Shown here: positions 22,378 through 31,736 of the stretch, in pieces
Numbering within the stretch: the stretch's first letter is position 1
Layout: every line of letters begins with the position of its first letter
NCBI GenBank assembly: GCA_949287985.1
Contig: CASEIN010000060.1
Coordinates: forward strand, 1 to 45,304
DNA from: Mucispirillum schaedleri
GTDB lineage: Bacteria > Chrysiogenota > Deferribacteres > Deferribacterales > Mucispirillaceae
Direction: 5' to 3'
Length of the DNA: 45,304 nucleotides
Program-made: the position numbers and the translations under genes
Notes under the pieces: model-generated
Databases searched by the model: none
What the model saw: only the letters and a program-made list of their open reading frames with translations
Told to the model about the DNA's origin: nothing

Positions 22378-23886
22378 ATGATTGCACAAATTTTATATCC
22401 ATTACTGTTTTCACTTATTCCTATATTTGTATTTTTATCGTGCAATATTAAGGAAATAGATAAAAAAAGTATATTGTTAATATTTTTATCAAATATAATT
22501 ATTGTACTAGGATTATGGAGCATTTTTACATATATAATTAAATTGGATGGAAATATAAGCTCTGGTATTTTATTTTATCTTATTATCTGTTTTTATACTC
22601 CGTGGTATAAGCTAAGTAGATTTAAATCTAGATATGCCTATCAATATATCATTAAATACATTTTGTATGGATTATTGGTTTGTGCTGTTGTTTATATTAG
22701 TTTTATGCCCCTAATATTAACATTTATATTTGCTGCTATAATTGTTCTAAATATTATCTATATTTTATCTAATATATCAAAAATCAGTAGTGAATACATA
22801 AAACATGATATAGTTGATATAAATGTAGACAGTAAAGATAAACCAGATATTTATCATATTATTTTAGACGGTTACCTAGGAAGAGAGGCCTTAAAAGATT
22901 TTACGGGATTTTATAATGATGATTTTTACAATAAATTGAAAACAATGGGTTTTGAAACTCATAACAACGTATATTCTAACTATAATCACACAGTTTATTC
23001 TATTCCATCAATCTTAAATATGGACTATTTTCATAACTATATGTCTAGCGAAGAACTAGCCAGTGAAATGTATTCAAAAGATAAACTTTCTTATGGGTTT
23101 TTCAGAGCAATTCATTCTAAAGTAGTATTCTCTTTGAAAAAAGCCGGATATAAAATCATTATTCGTGGTGAAACTATATTCTCTGAAGGCATTCAAAACC
23201 TTTGTAATACACTTGTTGATATGCAGAGTAGTCAAAGTTATGCTATCAATGCCAATGCAACAATTATTACATTTTTGAAAACAACAATTATAAGCAAATT
23301 TTTTATGATAAGCAGAAAGGCAAGTAGAGATCATGCAGCTTATCTAAAGAGAGTTTTTCTTGAATTGGGAAAAGACCATAAAATGCAATCTCCTGCCTAC
23401 TCACTTTTTCATATTTTAGCACCACACCCACCTTTTTGTTTTAATAGTGATGGTTCTATAAATGAAAAATATAGCAGTATGGTTGAATACCCTGCTTATG
23501 ATAAAGATGGCCTTGAAGCCTATAAAAACCATATGTTATGTATTAATGATTTTACAATAGATGCTGTAAAAAAATTAATAGAAGAAATTAAAGTTAAAAA
23601 TCGTAAAGCTGTTATTTTAATTCATAGCGACCATGGGTTATTGATGACTAATCCTTCAAAAGCTGGGTATAATACTCTACTTGCATTATATAAATATAAG
23701 TTTGACGATAATAAGGAAATATTTAAAGAAAATATGACAATGGTAAATATTATGCCACTATTATTTAATTATCTATTCCACACAAATATTAATCTTAATG
23801 AAGATAAATTTTATTATTGTGATATTATGAAAGGAAATTTTATTAATACAGATATTACTGATGAAATAATTAAATTTATAAAATAG
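22378..23886 (+). CDS. Membrane sulfatase-fold enzyme (alkaline phosphatase superfamily)
   Basis: A 502-residue inner-membrane protein with about four or five helices in residues 1-135 and a periplasmic sulfatase/phosphotransferase-like domain from about 150. Visible hallmarks: YHIILDGYLGRE with a metal Asp (D164), YNHTVYSIPSILN with the probable nucleophile T205, FHILAPHPPF (H350) and HSDHGLL (D418, H419). This layout resembles enzymes that add or remove phosphoethanolamine, glycerophosphate or sulfate groups on surface glycans. It is probably a transferase acting on LPS or a glycan. The substrate is unknown. Only three bases separate it from the small secreted-protein gene. Confidence 0.8.
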   Translation: MIAQILYPLLFSLIPIFVFLSCNIKEIDKKSILLIFLSNIIIVLGLWSIFTYIIKLDGNISSGILFYLIICFYTPWYKLSRFKSRYAYQYIIKYILYGLLVCAVVYISFMPLILTFIFAAIIVLNIIYILSNISKISSEYIKHDIVDINVDSKDKPDIYHIILDGYLGREALKDFTGFYNDDFYNKLKTMGFETHNNVYSNYNHTVYSIPSILNMDYFHNYMSSEELASEMYSKDKLSYGFFRAIHSKVVFSLKKAGYKIIIRGETIFSEGIQNLCNTLVDMQSSQSYAINANATIITFLKTTIISKFFMISRKASRDHAAYLKRVFLELGKDHKMQSPAYSLFHILAPHPPFCFNSDGSINEKYSSMVEYPAYDKDGLEAYKNHMLCINDFTIDAVKKLIEEIKVKNRKAVILIHSDHGLLMTNPSKAGYNTLLALYKYKFDDNKEIFKENMTMVNIMPLLFNYLFHTNINLNEDKFYYCDIMKGNFINTDITDEIIKFIK

Positions 23887-23896
23887 GTTATAAAAT

Positions 23897-24274
23897 ATGA
23901 TTAAAAAATTCTTAAATAAAAAAATTATTATTTTTGGCACAAGTGTAGAAGGTATGTTTACGCTAGATATTTTAAAAAACTATAATATTACACCATTATG
24001 TTATATTGATAATCATAAACAAAAAATTAATACTATGTATAACAATATAATTATAAAACCAGTTGATTATTTATATGAGCTTAAAAATGATGAGTATATT
24101 GTTTTGATACCATCACTTTACTATGATGCAATGTATAATCAACTAATGGATATGAAAATACCAAAAAATAATATTGCAAATATTGAGATTTATTACAAAC
24201 CTTTAAGTTTATTTGACATACCATATAAAATTAAATTTTATTTCTTTATGCATAAATATTTTATAAAAAAATAG
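23897..24274 (+). CDS. Small Rossmann-like protein (sugar-modification associated)
   Basis: A 125-residue protein starting with a nucleotide-binding-like strand-turn-helix, KKIIIFGTSVEGMFTLDILK, then PLCYIDNHKQK and a second strand YIVLIPSLYYDAM. This recalls the N-terminal domain found in PglD-type acetyltransferases and in many glycan-locus methyltransferases, without a catalytic domain. It lies ten bases after the sulfatase-fold gene and converges on the G9-tract methyltransferase. It may bind a nucleotide sugar. I cannot name its function. Confidence 0.6.
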   Translation: MIKKFLNKKIIIFGTSVEGMFTLDILKNYNITPLCYIDNHKQKINTMYNNIIIKPVDYLYELKNDEYIVLIPSLYYDAMYNQLMDMKIPKNNIANIEIYYKPLSLFDIPYKIKFYFFMHKYFIKK

Positions 24275-24278
24275 CTGA

Positions 24279-25688
24279 CTATTTCAATTTCATTAGATAA
24301 ATAGTTCTTTTAGTATTTTCTATGGCAACCTTTTCTAATATAACAAAATGTCTCCCAAAAGCTTGTTCAAAGTTTTCACTAGTGTAGTAAGAATAATCTC
24401 CAATTTTTTCATCTAATATTTTCATTGTTTGAGAATCATCTTTTGGAACCCATTCAATTATTAAATATTTTGTAAAAGAAGCAAAAAACTCAGCAAATTT
24501 ATTAAAAGGGACATTATTTGTAATAGTTATATGATGAATTAATGCAAGTGCTAAAGTAATATCACTATTTTTTATTCTCTCTATAAAAGAATCTCGTTCT
24601 GTATTAGCCCAACCAATACTTGCTGCAGGATTTGTTAAATCCGTAATCACAGGATATATATTTTTATATTTCTCATCACTTTGGATTAACTTGTAATTTT
24701 CATCAACAGCATGGTAATCTAAATCTGATGAAATAATAATACTTTCTGGATACTGATGGCTGACAATCCTTGAAAAATGACCATTATTTGCTCCTAAATC
24801 TACTACCTTATATTTACTGTCACACTTATTAATAAACTCTAGCAATAGATTTTCTTTCGTATGAAAAGCTTCCTTATCATAGTTTGTAAAGCTGTAATAA
24901 CCATTCCAGTTACTTTGTCCCTTACTAGTATTATAATGAATATTTGATACAGTATTTATTAAATTTTCAATTAAATTTAATAAACTCTGTTTTTTTAGGT
25001 GCAGCTGTTTATGATTTCCACTATCTTTTACTGCTTTTTGATGTATTTTTGAGTTTAAATGTAAATGCATTAAAAGCCCCCCCCCAGCTTTAAATATAGT
25101 TTTTAAAGGAAGTAATTTTGATGCATAATCAAGCGGAATACCATCAAGGAAATTAATACTAAGATTATACATTCTGTAATCACAATAGGCTATTAATGCA
25201 AGTGGTGCTAAAAAATGCCTGCAAAATTGACTATATGCCTGCCATACACTACCTTCATTATATTTTTCAAATGAAAGCGTATCAATAAAAATTGGTCTGC
25301 CTTTATAAAATTGTATATTAAAAGCAGTTGCATCCTTTAATATCATATTGTATTTTAAAGCTTCAAGAAGCACTTTTAAAGTTAGTAATGCAGCATCTTT
25401 TAATTGATGAAAACTCCATTCATATGGGTATGAAATATATGGAAGCTGAATAGGCTTAATTATCTTATATACATCGTCACTAAACATATTAAATTGCTCT
25501 ATATTAGAAATTTCCTCATGAGATACCAATATTTCATCCATTACTAATTTATCATATAATCCAGATGAAATTAAAAAATCATAATTTTCTTTATACGCCT
25601 TATTGATACATCTGTATACAATATTGTCATGCTTAAATACGTATCCACCAGCATATATATCACGAAAAGATGAATTTAGAACTTGCAT
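24279..25688 (-). CDS. SAM-dependent methyltransferase with an in-frame G9 tract
   Basis: A 469-residue class I methyltransferase. Residues 1-about 200 match the N-terminal part of a NoeA-like family (FRDIYAGGYVFKHDNIVYRCINKAYKENYDFL and SSGLYDKLV). SAM-binding motif I, KVVDLGANNGHFSR, is at about residue 295-308, with IIISSDLD after it, IIEWVPKDD near the end and RTIYLMKLK as the C-terminus. A run of nine G (complement of 25077-25085) encodes G202-G204 and keeps the frame open. One base more or less would truncate it before the catalytic domain. It is therefore a likely phase-variable gene in the ON state. It converges with the sulfatase-fold group, and its target is probably a surface glycan. 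Confidence 0.85.
   Translation of the reverse strand: MQVLNSSFRDIYAGGYVFKHDNIVYRCINKAYKENYDFLISSGLYDKLVMDEILVSHEEISNIEQFNMFSDDVYKIIKPIQLPYISYPYEWSFHQLKDAALLTLKVLLEALKYNMILKDATAFNIQFYKGRPIFIDTLSFEKYNEGSVWQAYSQFCRHFLAPLALIAYCDYRMYNLSINFLDGIPLDYASKLLPLKTIFKAGGGLLMHLHLNSKIHQKAVKDSGNHKQLHLKKQSLLNLIENLINTVSNIHYNTSKGQSNWNGYYSFTNYDKEAFHTKENLLLEFINKCDSKYKVVDLGANNGHFSRIVSHQYPESIIISSDLDYHAVDENYKLIQSDEKYKNIYPVITDLTNPAASIGWANTERDSFIERIKNSDITLALALIHHITITNNVPFNKFAEFFASFTKYLIIEWVPKDDSQTMKILDEKIGDYSYYTSENFEQAFGRHFVILEKVAIENTKRTIYLMKLK
25077..25085. repeat. Homopolymeric C9/G9 tract (contingency tract)
   Basis: Nine consecutive C on the plus strand within the methyltransferase frame. It is the second long C/G run in this AT-rich window, and both lie in methyltransferases. 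Confidence 0.85.
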
Positions 25689-25711
25689 AATCTACTATAC
25701 CTCCTTTTTTA

Positions 25712-26899
25712 TTAATCTTCCTGCCACTCTTTATAATTTTCATCAATTATTTTTGCAATATCTTTATAATACTGTTCTGTCAGTTCCATAAAACAGTATT
25801 CCATATTACGCATATCATCTGTATCTATATGATTATTTTCAAAATAATCTAGTGCATAATCAGCAATATCATCATAATACTGACCGACTATACCTTCATC
25901 TGGGTTATTTAAGCAGTATGATTCTATAAAATCTATAATATCATCATTTAATATTTCATACCTTAATGTTCCAATAAGCTTATCTATAATAAAAGTTCTT
26001 AAATCAATACTTTCTGGTGATGATTTTACAGTATTTATTTCATCACTATACTTTGATACAAATTCATCAGACATCATGTCATGCTCTATTAACCACCTTA
26101 AAAGTATAGCCATATGGTTAAATGCATTTAATTCCCCAGACTGCTGCACAATATTTTCTTTATAAAGAGGCAGCAAATGAAGCATGCCATCATCAAAAAT
26201 ATTTTCATAATCATATAAATATCTATCTTGATATATAATAAAGTTGTGGAAAATAAGTTTATGAAAAATAAGATTTCTGTTAAGGTTTGCAGCGCGTTCT
26301 ATTTCATTTGTTGAAATAGGCATAATCTGTAAAAATCCTACTTTTTGCCCATCAGGAAGTGTGCATATTTGCCCTTCTTCTGTTGTATATGCTGGAAACA
26401 TTAATATACCGCCAGAATCATGAGTGCTTTCTGAAAACGGTGTTTCATCGTCCATAATATTGCCCATTACAAAATAACTTTCATTATTAACAGGTGCTTG
26501 AGCTAAATTTTTTAATATTTGTATAGGGTAATTCCATTGTGCATTAATATTACCTAAAAGTGGTGTAACTGAACCATCTATAATCAAACCAGTAGTTGAA
26601 CCAGATGATTGTTTAAAAGCACCATCTATATCCCAGTTTGAACCTAAATATATTAAAAGCTCTATTCTATCCACATTACCGTCTTTAAAATCATCAGGTA
26701 TATCCATTTGATATGCTCCCATACCTGAAGTTATAACAGTATAAAAATCCCTTTCTTTTGTTGGCTCAATTACATAAAGCTTTAAATCAAGGCTTTCACA
26801 CTCTTTAACCGTAACTGTTCTTGAAATATTACCATAATGCTCTATAATATGGTCTTGAATAGTTTGTGCCTCATAGGGAGTATAAGAATAATCTGCCAT
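25712..26899 (-). CDS. SUFU (suppressor of fused) domain protein
   Basis: A 395-residue soluble protein. Residues about 50-200 match the bacterial SUFU domain (FYTVITSGMGAYQMDIP, RIELLIYLGSNWDI, then ESTHDSGGILMFPAY and VGFLQIMPISTNEIE). In bacteria such domains are often found in immunity proteins of polymorphic toxin systems. The C-terminal half is acidic and Tyr/Asp-rich, without a match I know. No toxin gene is visible beside it. The next gene downstream starts 23 bases away (25688) and is the methyltransferase, which it may co-transcribe with. Confidence 0.7.
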   Translation of the reverse strand: MADYSYTPYEAQTIQDHIIEHYGNISRTVTVKECESLDLKLYVIEPTKERDFYTVITSGMGAYQMDIPDDFKDGNVDRIELLIYLGSNWDIDGAFKQSSGSTTGLIIDGSVTPLLGNINAQWNYPIQILKNLAQAPVNNESYFVMGNIMDDETPFSESTHDSGGILMFPAYTTEEGQICTLPDGQKVGFLQIMPISTNEIERAANLNRNLIFHKLIFHNFIIYQDRYLYDYENIFDDGMLHLLPLYKENIVQQSGELNAFNHMAILLRWLIEHDMMSDEFVSKYSDEINTVKSSPESIDLRTFIIDKLIGTLRYEILNDDIIDFIESYCLNNPDEGIVGQYYDDIADYALDYFENNHIDTDDMRNMEYCFMELTEQYYKDIAKIIDENYKEWQED

Positions 26900-27017
26900 A
26901 AAATCACCTTATATATTGCTTATATCTATAAATTACCCACTTACAAATAATTTTTACAACTTACTTTTAAAATTTATAAATTATAGATATATCTTTATGC
27001 GTTAAGACGTATTTATT

Positions 27018-28145
27018 TTATTCTATTTCATCATTTTTTAAAGCTTCAAGCTTATTTATAGATGATTCAAGTTTATTATTTCTTGTAGTCCTAAGGCTGT
27101 CATATTCTGAAGAAACTTTGCCAATTAAGTCCCCAAGCTTTGAAAAGCCGTCGGAATATTTTATCCACTCTTTTCTAAAAAGCCCCATAGCCTCCATTAA
27201 TTCCTTAGCTTTTTTCTCCATTACAAAATTTTCAGCAGCCTGCCTGATAACTGCTAAAACTGATATAGTCGTAACAGGTGAACAAATCATAATACCCTTT
27301 TTGGCTGCCTCATCTAAAAGCGATGGCTCTGTATCAAAAATAAAAGAGTATATGGCTTCATTAGGTATAAACATAATAGCACAGTTTACAGTGCCATTTT
27401 CTGTATCTATATATTCCCGCGTTGCAATAGCTTTTATATGGTTTTTTACATCTTTTATAAATTCTTTTTTATAATATGGCTTTTCCTGCTCCCCTGATTC
27501 CATATATCTTCTATAATTATCATAAGGAAATTTAACATCCATATTTAAAACAGTGCCATTAGGTAGTAAAAATGTAAAATCAGGGCGGTTGCCACTTCCT
27601 TCACTTTTTTTCTGGCGTATGTAGTTTATGCCTTCTTTAAGCCCTGCATAATTTAAAACATCATCTGCCATACGCTCTGCCCACTGGCCTCTACCCTGTT
27701 TAGATGATAATGTTTGCCTTAAACCGTTTGTAACATTATATAATTCATTTGTACGCACCCTGCTGTCATCAATTATACTTTTTAATTCACCCATTTGCAT
27801 ATTACGGGAAGTTTCCATATTATTTATAAGCCCTGTTAATTTTAAAAGCTCATTATTAAGTGTTTCTATGCGTTTTTCTATTACCTCTTTTTGTCCACTT
27901 AATTCTTTAGAAGATATTTCACGCTCACTTTGAAGCCTGCCTGAAAGCATATCTGTTGTTTTACTTAATGTATCAAGAGAAATTTCTGCAAAGTTACTTT
28001 TCAAAAGATTAGTTGCTTCGTCCATTACTGCATTAAATTTATCATCGCTTTTTTTTGCCATTATCCTGTATATTAATGCAACAACAACAGCTCCAAAAAT
28101 AACTCCAGATATGAAAATAAGAATAATATATAAATGTTCTGCCAT
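27018..28145 (-). CDS. rmuC: DNA recombination protein RmuC family
   Basis: A 375-residue protein with an N-terminal membrane helix (residues 5-27, LYIILIFISGVIFGAVVVALIYRI), a coiled coil to about 150, and the RmuC nuclease-like core (GRGQWAERMADDVLNYAG, RPDFTFLLPNGTVLNMDVKFPYDNY, MFIPNEAIYSFIF, ICSPVTTISVLAVIRQ). RmuC limits inversions at short repeats in E. coli and resembles restriction-type PD-(D/E)XK enzymes: D in RPDFTF and D-x-K in MDVKFP are visible. It starts four bases after the smc stop, so the two are one operon. Confidence 0.93.
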   Translation of the reverse strand: MAEHLYIILIFISGVIFGAVVVALIYRIMAKKSDDKFNAVMDEATNLLKSNFAEISLDTLSKTTDMLSGRLQSEREISSKELSGQKEVIEKRIETLNNELLKLTGLINNMETSRNMQMGELKSIIDDSRVRTNELYNVTNGLRQTLSSKQGRGQWAERMADDVLNYAGLKEGINYIRQKKSEGSGNRPDFTFLLPNGTVLNMDVKFPYDNYRRYMESGEQEKPYYKKEFIKDVKNHIKAIATREYIDTENGTVNCAIMFIPNEAIYSFIFDTEPSLLDEAAKKGIMICSPVTTISVLAVIRQAAENFVMEKKAKELMEAMGLFRKEWIKYSDGFSKLGDLIGKVSSEYDSLRTTRNNKLESSINKLEALKNDEIE

Positions 28146-28149
28146 AGGA

Positions 28150-31100
28150 CTACCTGCCTGCTCGTGCTACCTGCTCCAGTGTTACCGATAATATAGTAGA
28201 TACACCATATTCCTGCATAGCAACACCATAAATTGAATCTGCAATACTCATAGTATTATGGTTATGAGTAATAAGTATAAACTGAGTTTTATCTGATAAT
28301 GCTTTAACCATACCCACATACCTTTCCACATTGGCATCATCAAGTGGAGCATCTACCTCATCAAGAAAGCAAAATGGTGTTGGCTTTTGTAAAAATAATG
28401 CAAATAATAATGTCATAGCAGTAAGTGCTTTTTCTCCACCTGATAAAAGCCCCATATGCTGCAATTTCTTACCCGGTGGCTGAATATATATCTCTACACC
28501 ACTTGTAAGCATATTATCAGGGTCCGTAAGTTTTAACTCCGCCTCACCATTACCAAATAATATATGGAAAACTTCCACAAACTTACCTTTTACAGAATTA
28601 AATGTTTCTTCAAACATTCTAACGGTAGCTTCATCTGTTTCATTAATAAATGAATTTATATCGTCAATAGAGCCTTCTAAATCACTTCTTTGTTCTGTTA
28701 AAAATTTATAACGTTCTTCTGCCTCTTTATAATCATTCATAGCATTTAAGTTAATAGGCCCAAGCTCATCAAGTTTGTTTTCTATTCTATTCATTTCCTC
28801 TTTAATACGTCTTGGTTCCTTATCTTTTTCTGCATGGCTTAAATAATCAGCAGATATATCTATGCCGTATTTATCCATATATGTTACGGCACTTGTTTCT
28901 AAAACAGATGTAACACCTGCTAAATCAAGCTCATATTTTCTAACTTCATCATCTAATTCTTTAATACTGCTGTTTACATTTTCTGCATTTTTACGAAGTT
29001 CATCAATTCTATCCCGCATTTCCTCAAGTTTTACAGCAGCATTTTTTACTTCCTCTTCACAAGTTAATGTATCTTTAGTTATTTCATTTAATTTTTCTTT
29101 TAATGCTGCTAACTCATTATTCCAATTTAATGCATCTACCGTTAAAAGCTGTTCTAACCTTTGTTCTAATGTATTTAAATTTTTTGTAATACTTTCTTTA
29201 CTATTTCGTTTACTTTCTAAATCTTTCTTTAAAAACTGGGCTTTTTCGTCCTTTTGTGCAAACTGGATTTTTACTTCCATTTGTTCAGACTTTTTATCAT
29301 CAAGGTTATCTTTTAAGGTTTCAAGTTTTTCTTCAAGAATACTGCGTTTATCTTCTAATTCTACCTGCTGACTGCTGATTATTTCTATATCTTCTTTTAT
29401 TCTATTAATTTTTTCTGCATTATCATTTATATTTTTACTAGCTAACTCTATTTCTTTATCTATTATATCTTTTCGTTTAATAATACGCTCTTCTTCCAGT
29501 AATATACTTTTAAATTCTGTTTCTTTTTTTAAGTAATTATCTCGCGATGTATTATATAAGTTTTGCATTTCTTCTTGATGCTGTTTACTTTTTTCAAGAT
29601 TATTTTGGATATAGCCCATTATTTTTTCTATCTCAAATACTTCAAGCCCTGCTTTATCCTTACTGGTTTCTGCCTGTAATATATTATCTTTTAACGATAC
29701 TATTTGGTAACCCTTATCTTCCTGACCTGCCTTTTTATAAATATTTTTACTTAAAAAAATATTTTCAAAAACTTCGTCTACTTGAGTATTTAAAAGATAA
29801 TACCTTATTTTCTCTACATCAGACCTAAAAGCAAACCTAACAGACGATTTTAAAGTGGATACTTTTTCAAATATCTCATCTTTATTCTCATCACTAAAAA
29901 TAAAAACATCGCCAATATCTATTAAAAGCTTATGTTCCAAATCTGCAATAAAATCAATTAACAAACCCTGCATATAAGGTTTTAAAATAAGAGTTTCTTC
30001 ATTAAATGATGAGGCAGCCTCAAGCTGTTCCTGAAAAAATATAATACTATTTTCTAAACTTTTTATTTCTGCCTGCAAGCTTATTAATTTATCCTGCTCT
30101 TTATTATACTGCTCAAGATATTCTGCAACCTTATCTTTAGCATTTTTTAAATTTTCTTCATCTTGAACCATGCTAAACTGCAGCCCGTCAAGTTCCTGTT
30201 GAAATACATTTTTTCTCTCTTGTAAATCTTTGATAGATTTCTCTAAATTAGCCTGCTCATATTCCAACCGTTTCATATCCTGTAAAGCATGTTCATGGGC
30301 AGATTCTATTCTTATAAGCTCGTTACGTTTATTTGTGATTATACCAGTTGATTCAATATATTGCTCATCAGTTTCTTGAAATTCTTCTTCCACAGATTCT
30401 TTTTGGTTAATCATCTCATCAATAGCATCATTTAATTCATCTAACTTTTCTTCTACAAATTCTAATGCATCTCTTGCAGTATCAAGCTCATCAGTAAGAG
30501 TTTCTATTTCATTTGTTACTATCTCAAGCTTTTCTTTTTCCTGCTGTATATTTTGTGCTAAATCTGCCTTTATATCATCACTTGATAATATTTTTGTTTC
30601 TAAAGCCTTAATATCACCTTCTATATTAGCTTTTTCCGTAGCTTTAAATATACGCTTTTCCTGTAATTTTTCATATTCTTCCTGACTGGCTTTATATTCG
30701 TTGTTAGATAAATTTTCCACACGGACAATATCAGCATATTCTGTAAGCATACTTTCTAATCTTTTCTTTTGCTCTATAAGTTTTGATTTTATTTTAGATG
30801 CATCTTCTGCTTTTAAATAGTAGGAAGTGCATAAGTATGATTGCTCCAGCCTTTTAAAATTAGTCTGCAATTCTTCATATATTATAAGTTGTTCCACTTG
30901 AGATGATAAAGACTGCATTTGGGTAACTATTTCTTCTATAATATCTGTAACACGGTCAAGATTATCCCTTGTTTGCTGCAGCCTTCTTTCTGCTTCCCTT
31001 TTTTTATCTTTAAATTTAGTAACACCTGCTGTTTCTTCTAGGAAAAACCGTAACTCTTCAGGGCTTGCATTAATAATTTTATCTACCTTGCCTTGCTCAA

Positions 31101-31530
31101 TAATAGATATACTTCTTGCACCAAGCCCCGTATCCATAAATATATCTTTAATATCTTTAAGACGGCATTTTCTATTATTAATATAATATTCACGTTCACC
31201 AGTTTTATAGAATTTACGGGTAATGGTAATTTCAGAAAATGTGCCATATTTTGCAGCAACTGCCTCATCAATATCAGATAAAGTAAGCCCAACTTCAGCA
31301 AAACCTGCAGGCTTACGCTTTTGAGAGCCGTTAAAGACAATATCTTCCATATCAGCCCCACGCAGTTCCTTTGCGTTCTGCTCTCCAAATACCCACCTGA
31401 CAGCGTCCATAATATTACTTTTACCACTGCCATTAGGGCCAACAATAGCCGTTATTCCATCTGGAAAATCTACCGTTGTCTTATCTACAAATGATTTAAA
31501 TCCGTGAAGGTATAATTTATTAAATTTCAT
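28150..31530 (-). CDS. smc: Chromosome segregation/condensation ATPase SMC
   Basis: A 1126-residue SMC protein. Walker A GPNGSGKSN is at residues 31-39, with DAVRWVFGEQNAKELRG next, then long coiled coils to about 500 and from about 625 to 950. The C-terminal head has the LLSGGEKALTAM signature and FCFLDEVDAPLDD Walker B. With ScpA/ScpB it would organise the chromosome. The hinge region (about residues 508-625) is short and lacks the usual glycine-rich dimer motif; it starts LKPYMQGLLIDFI. At 1126 residues it is somewhat shorter than typical bacterial SMC (about 1170-1190). It is divergent from the lipoprotein gene at 31737 and leads the rmuC operon. Confidence 0.96.
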   Translation of the reverse strand: MKFNKLYLHGFKSFVDKTTVDFPDGITAIVGPNGSGKSNIMDAVRWVFGEQNAKELRGADMEDIVFNGSQKRKPAGFAEVGLTLSDIDEAVAAKYGTFSEITITRKFYKTGEREYYINNRKCRLKDIKDIFMDTGLGARSISIIEQGKVDKIINASPEELRFFLEETAGVTKFKDKKREAERRLQQTRDNLDRVTDIIEEIVTQMQSLSSQVEQLIIYEELQTNFKRLEQSYLCTSYYLKAEDASKIKSKLIEQKKRLESMLTEYADIVRVENLSNNEYKASQEEYEKLQEKRIFKATEKANIEGDIKALETKILSSDDIKADLAQNIQQEKEKLEIVTNEIETLTDELDTARDALEFVEEKLDELNDAIDEMINQKESVEEEFQETDEQYIESTGIITNKRNELIRIESAHEHALQDMKRLEYEQANLEKSIKDLQERKNVFQQELDGLQFSMVQDEENLKNAKDKVAEYLEQYNKEQDKLISLQAEIKSLENSIIFFQEQLEAASSFNEETLILKPYMQGLLIDFIADLEHKLLIDIGDVFIFSDENKDEIFEKVSTLKSSVRFAFRSDVEKIRYYLLNTQVDEVFENIFLSKNIYKKAGQEDKGYQIVSLKDNILQAETSKDKAGLEVFEIEKIMGYIQNNLEKSKQHQEEMQNLYNTSRDNYLKKETEFKSILLEEERIIKRKDIIDKEIELASKNINDNAEKINRIKEDIEIISSQQVELEDKRSILEEKLETLKDNLDDKKSEQMEVKIQFAQKDEKAQFLKKDLESKRNSKESITKNLNTLEQRLEQLLTVDALNWNNELAALKEKLNEITKDTLTCEEEVKNAAVKLEEMRDRIDELRKNAENVNSSIKELDDEVRKYELDLAGVTSVLETSAVTYMDKYGIDISADYLSHAEKDKEPRRIKEEMNRIENKLDELGPINLNAMNDYKEAEERYKFLTEQRSDLEGSIDDINSFINETDEATVRMFEETFNSVKGKFVEVFHILFGNGEAELKLTDPDNMLTSGVEIYIQPPGKKLQHMGLLSGGEKALTAMTLLFALFLQKPTPFCFLDEVDAPLDDANVERYVGMVKALSDKTQFILITHNHNTMSIADSIYGVAMQEYGVSTILSVTLEQVARAGR

Positions 31531-31650
31531 GACTTTATATAATGCTTGATTTTAATATATTTTTCAACAGTTATTTTTATTTATTTTCGATTTAAATTTT
31601 TATAAATATAATATACCTTTAAGTATAATAAGTTACATTATTACAATAAA

Positions 31651-31700
31651 TGTATTTTTAAAAATACAAATTGTACTATACTTTTTTATGAATATAGTAT
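31651..31700 (+). promoter_or_regulatory. Promoter with adjacent 18-bp palindrome
   Basis: TGTATTTTTAAAAATACA (31651-31668) is a perfect 18-bp palindrome directly before a possible -35 TTGTAC (31671-31676), with TAGTAT 18 bases further on (31695-31700). It lies in the divergent smc/lipoprotein interval, about 40 bases before the lipoprotein start. A regulator binding site is plausible. Confidence 0.4.
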
Positions 31701-31736
31701 ATATTGCAAATACATTATTTTAAGGAGAAAATAAAA

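Noticed and set aside
28182-28192. CCGATAA on the plus strand
   Set aside because: It lies inside smc coding sequence and has no TAAA box at the right distance.
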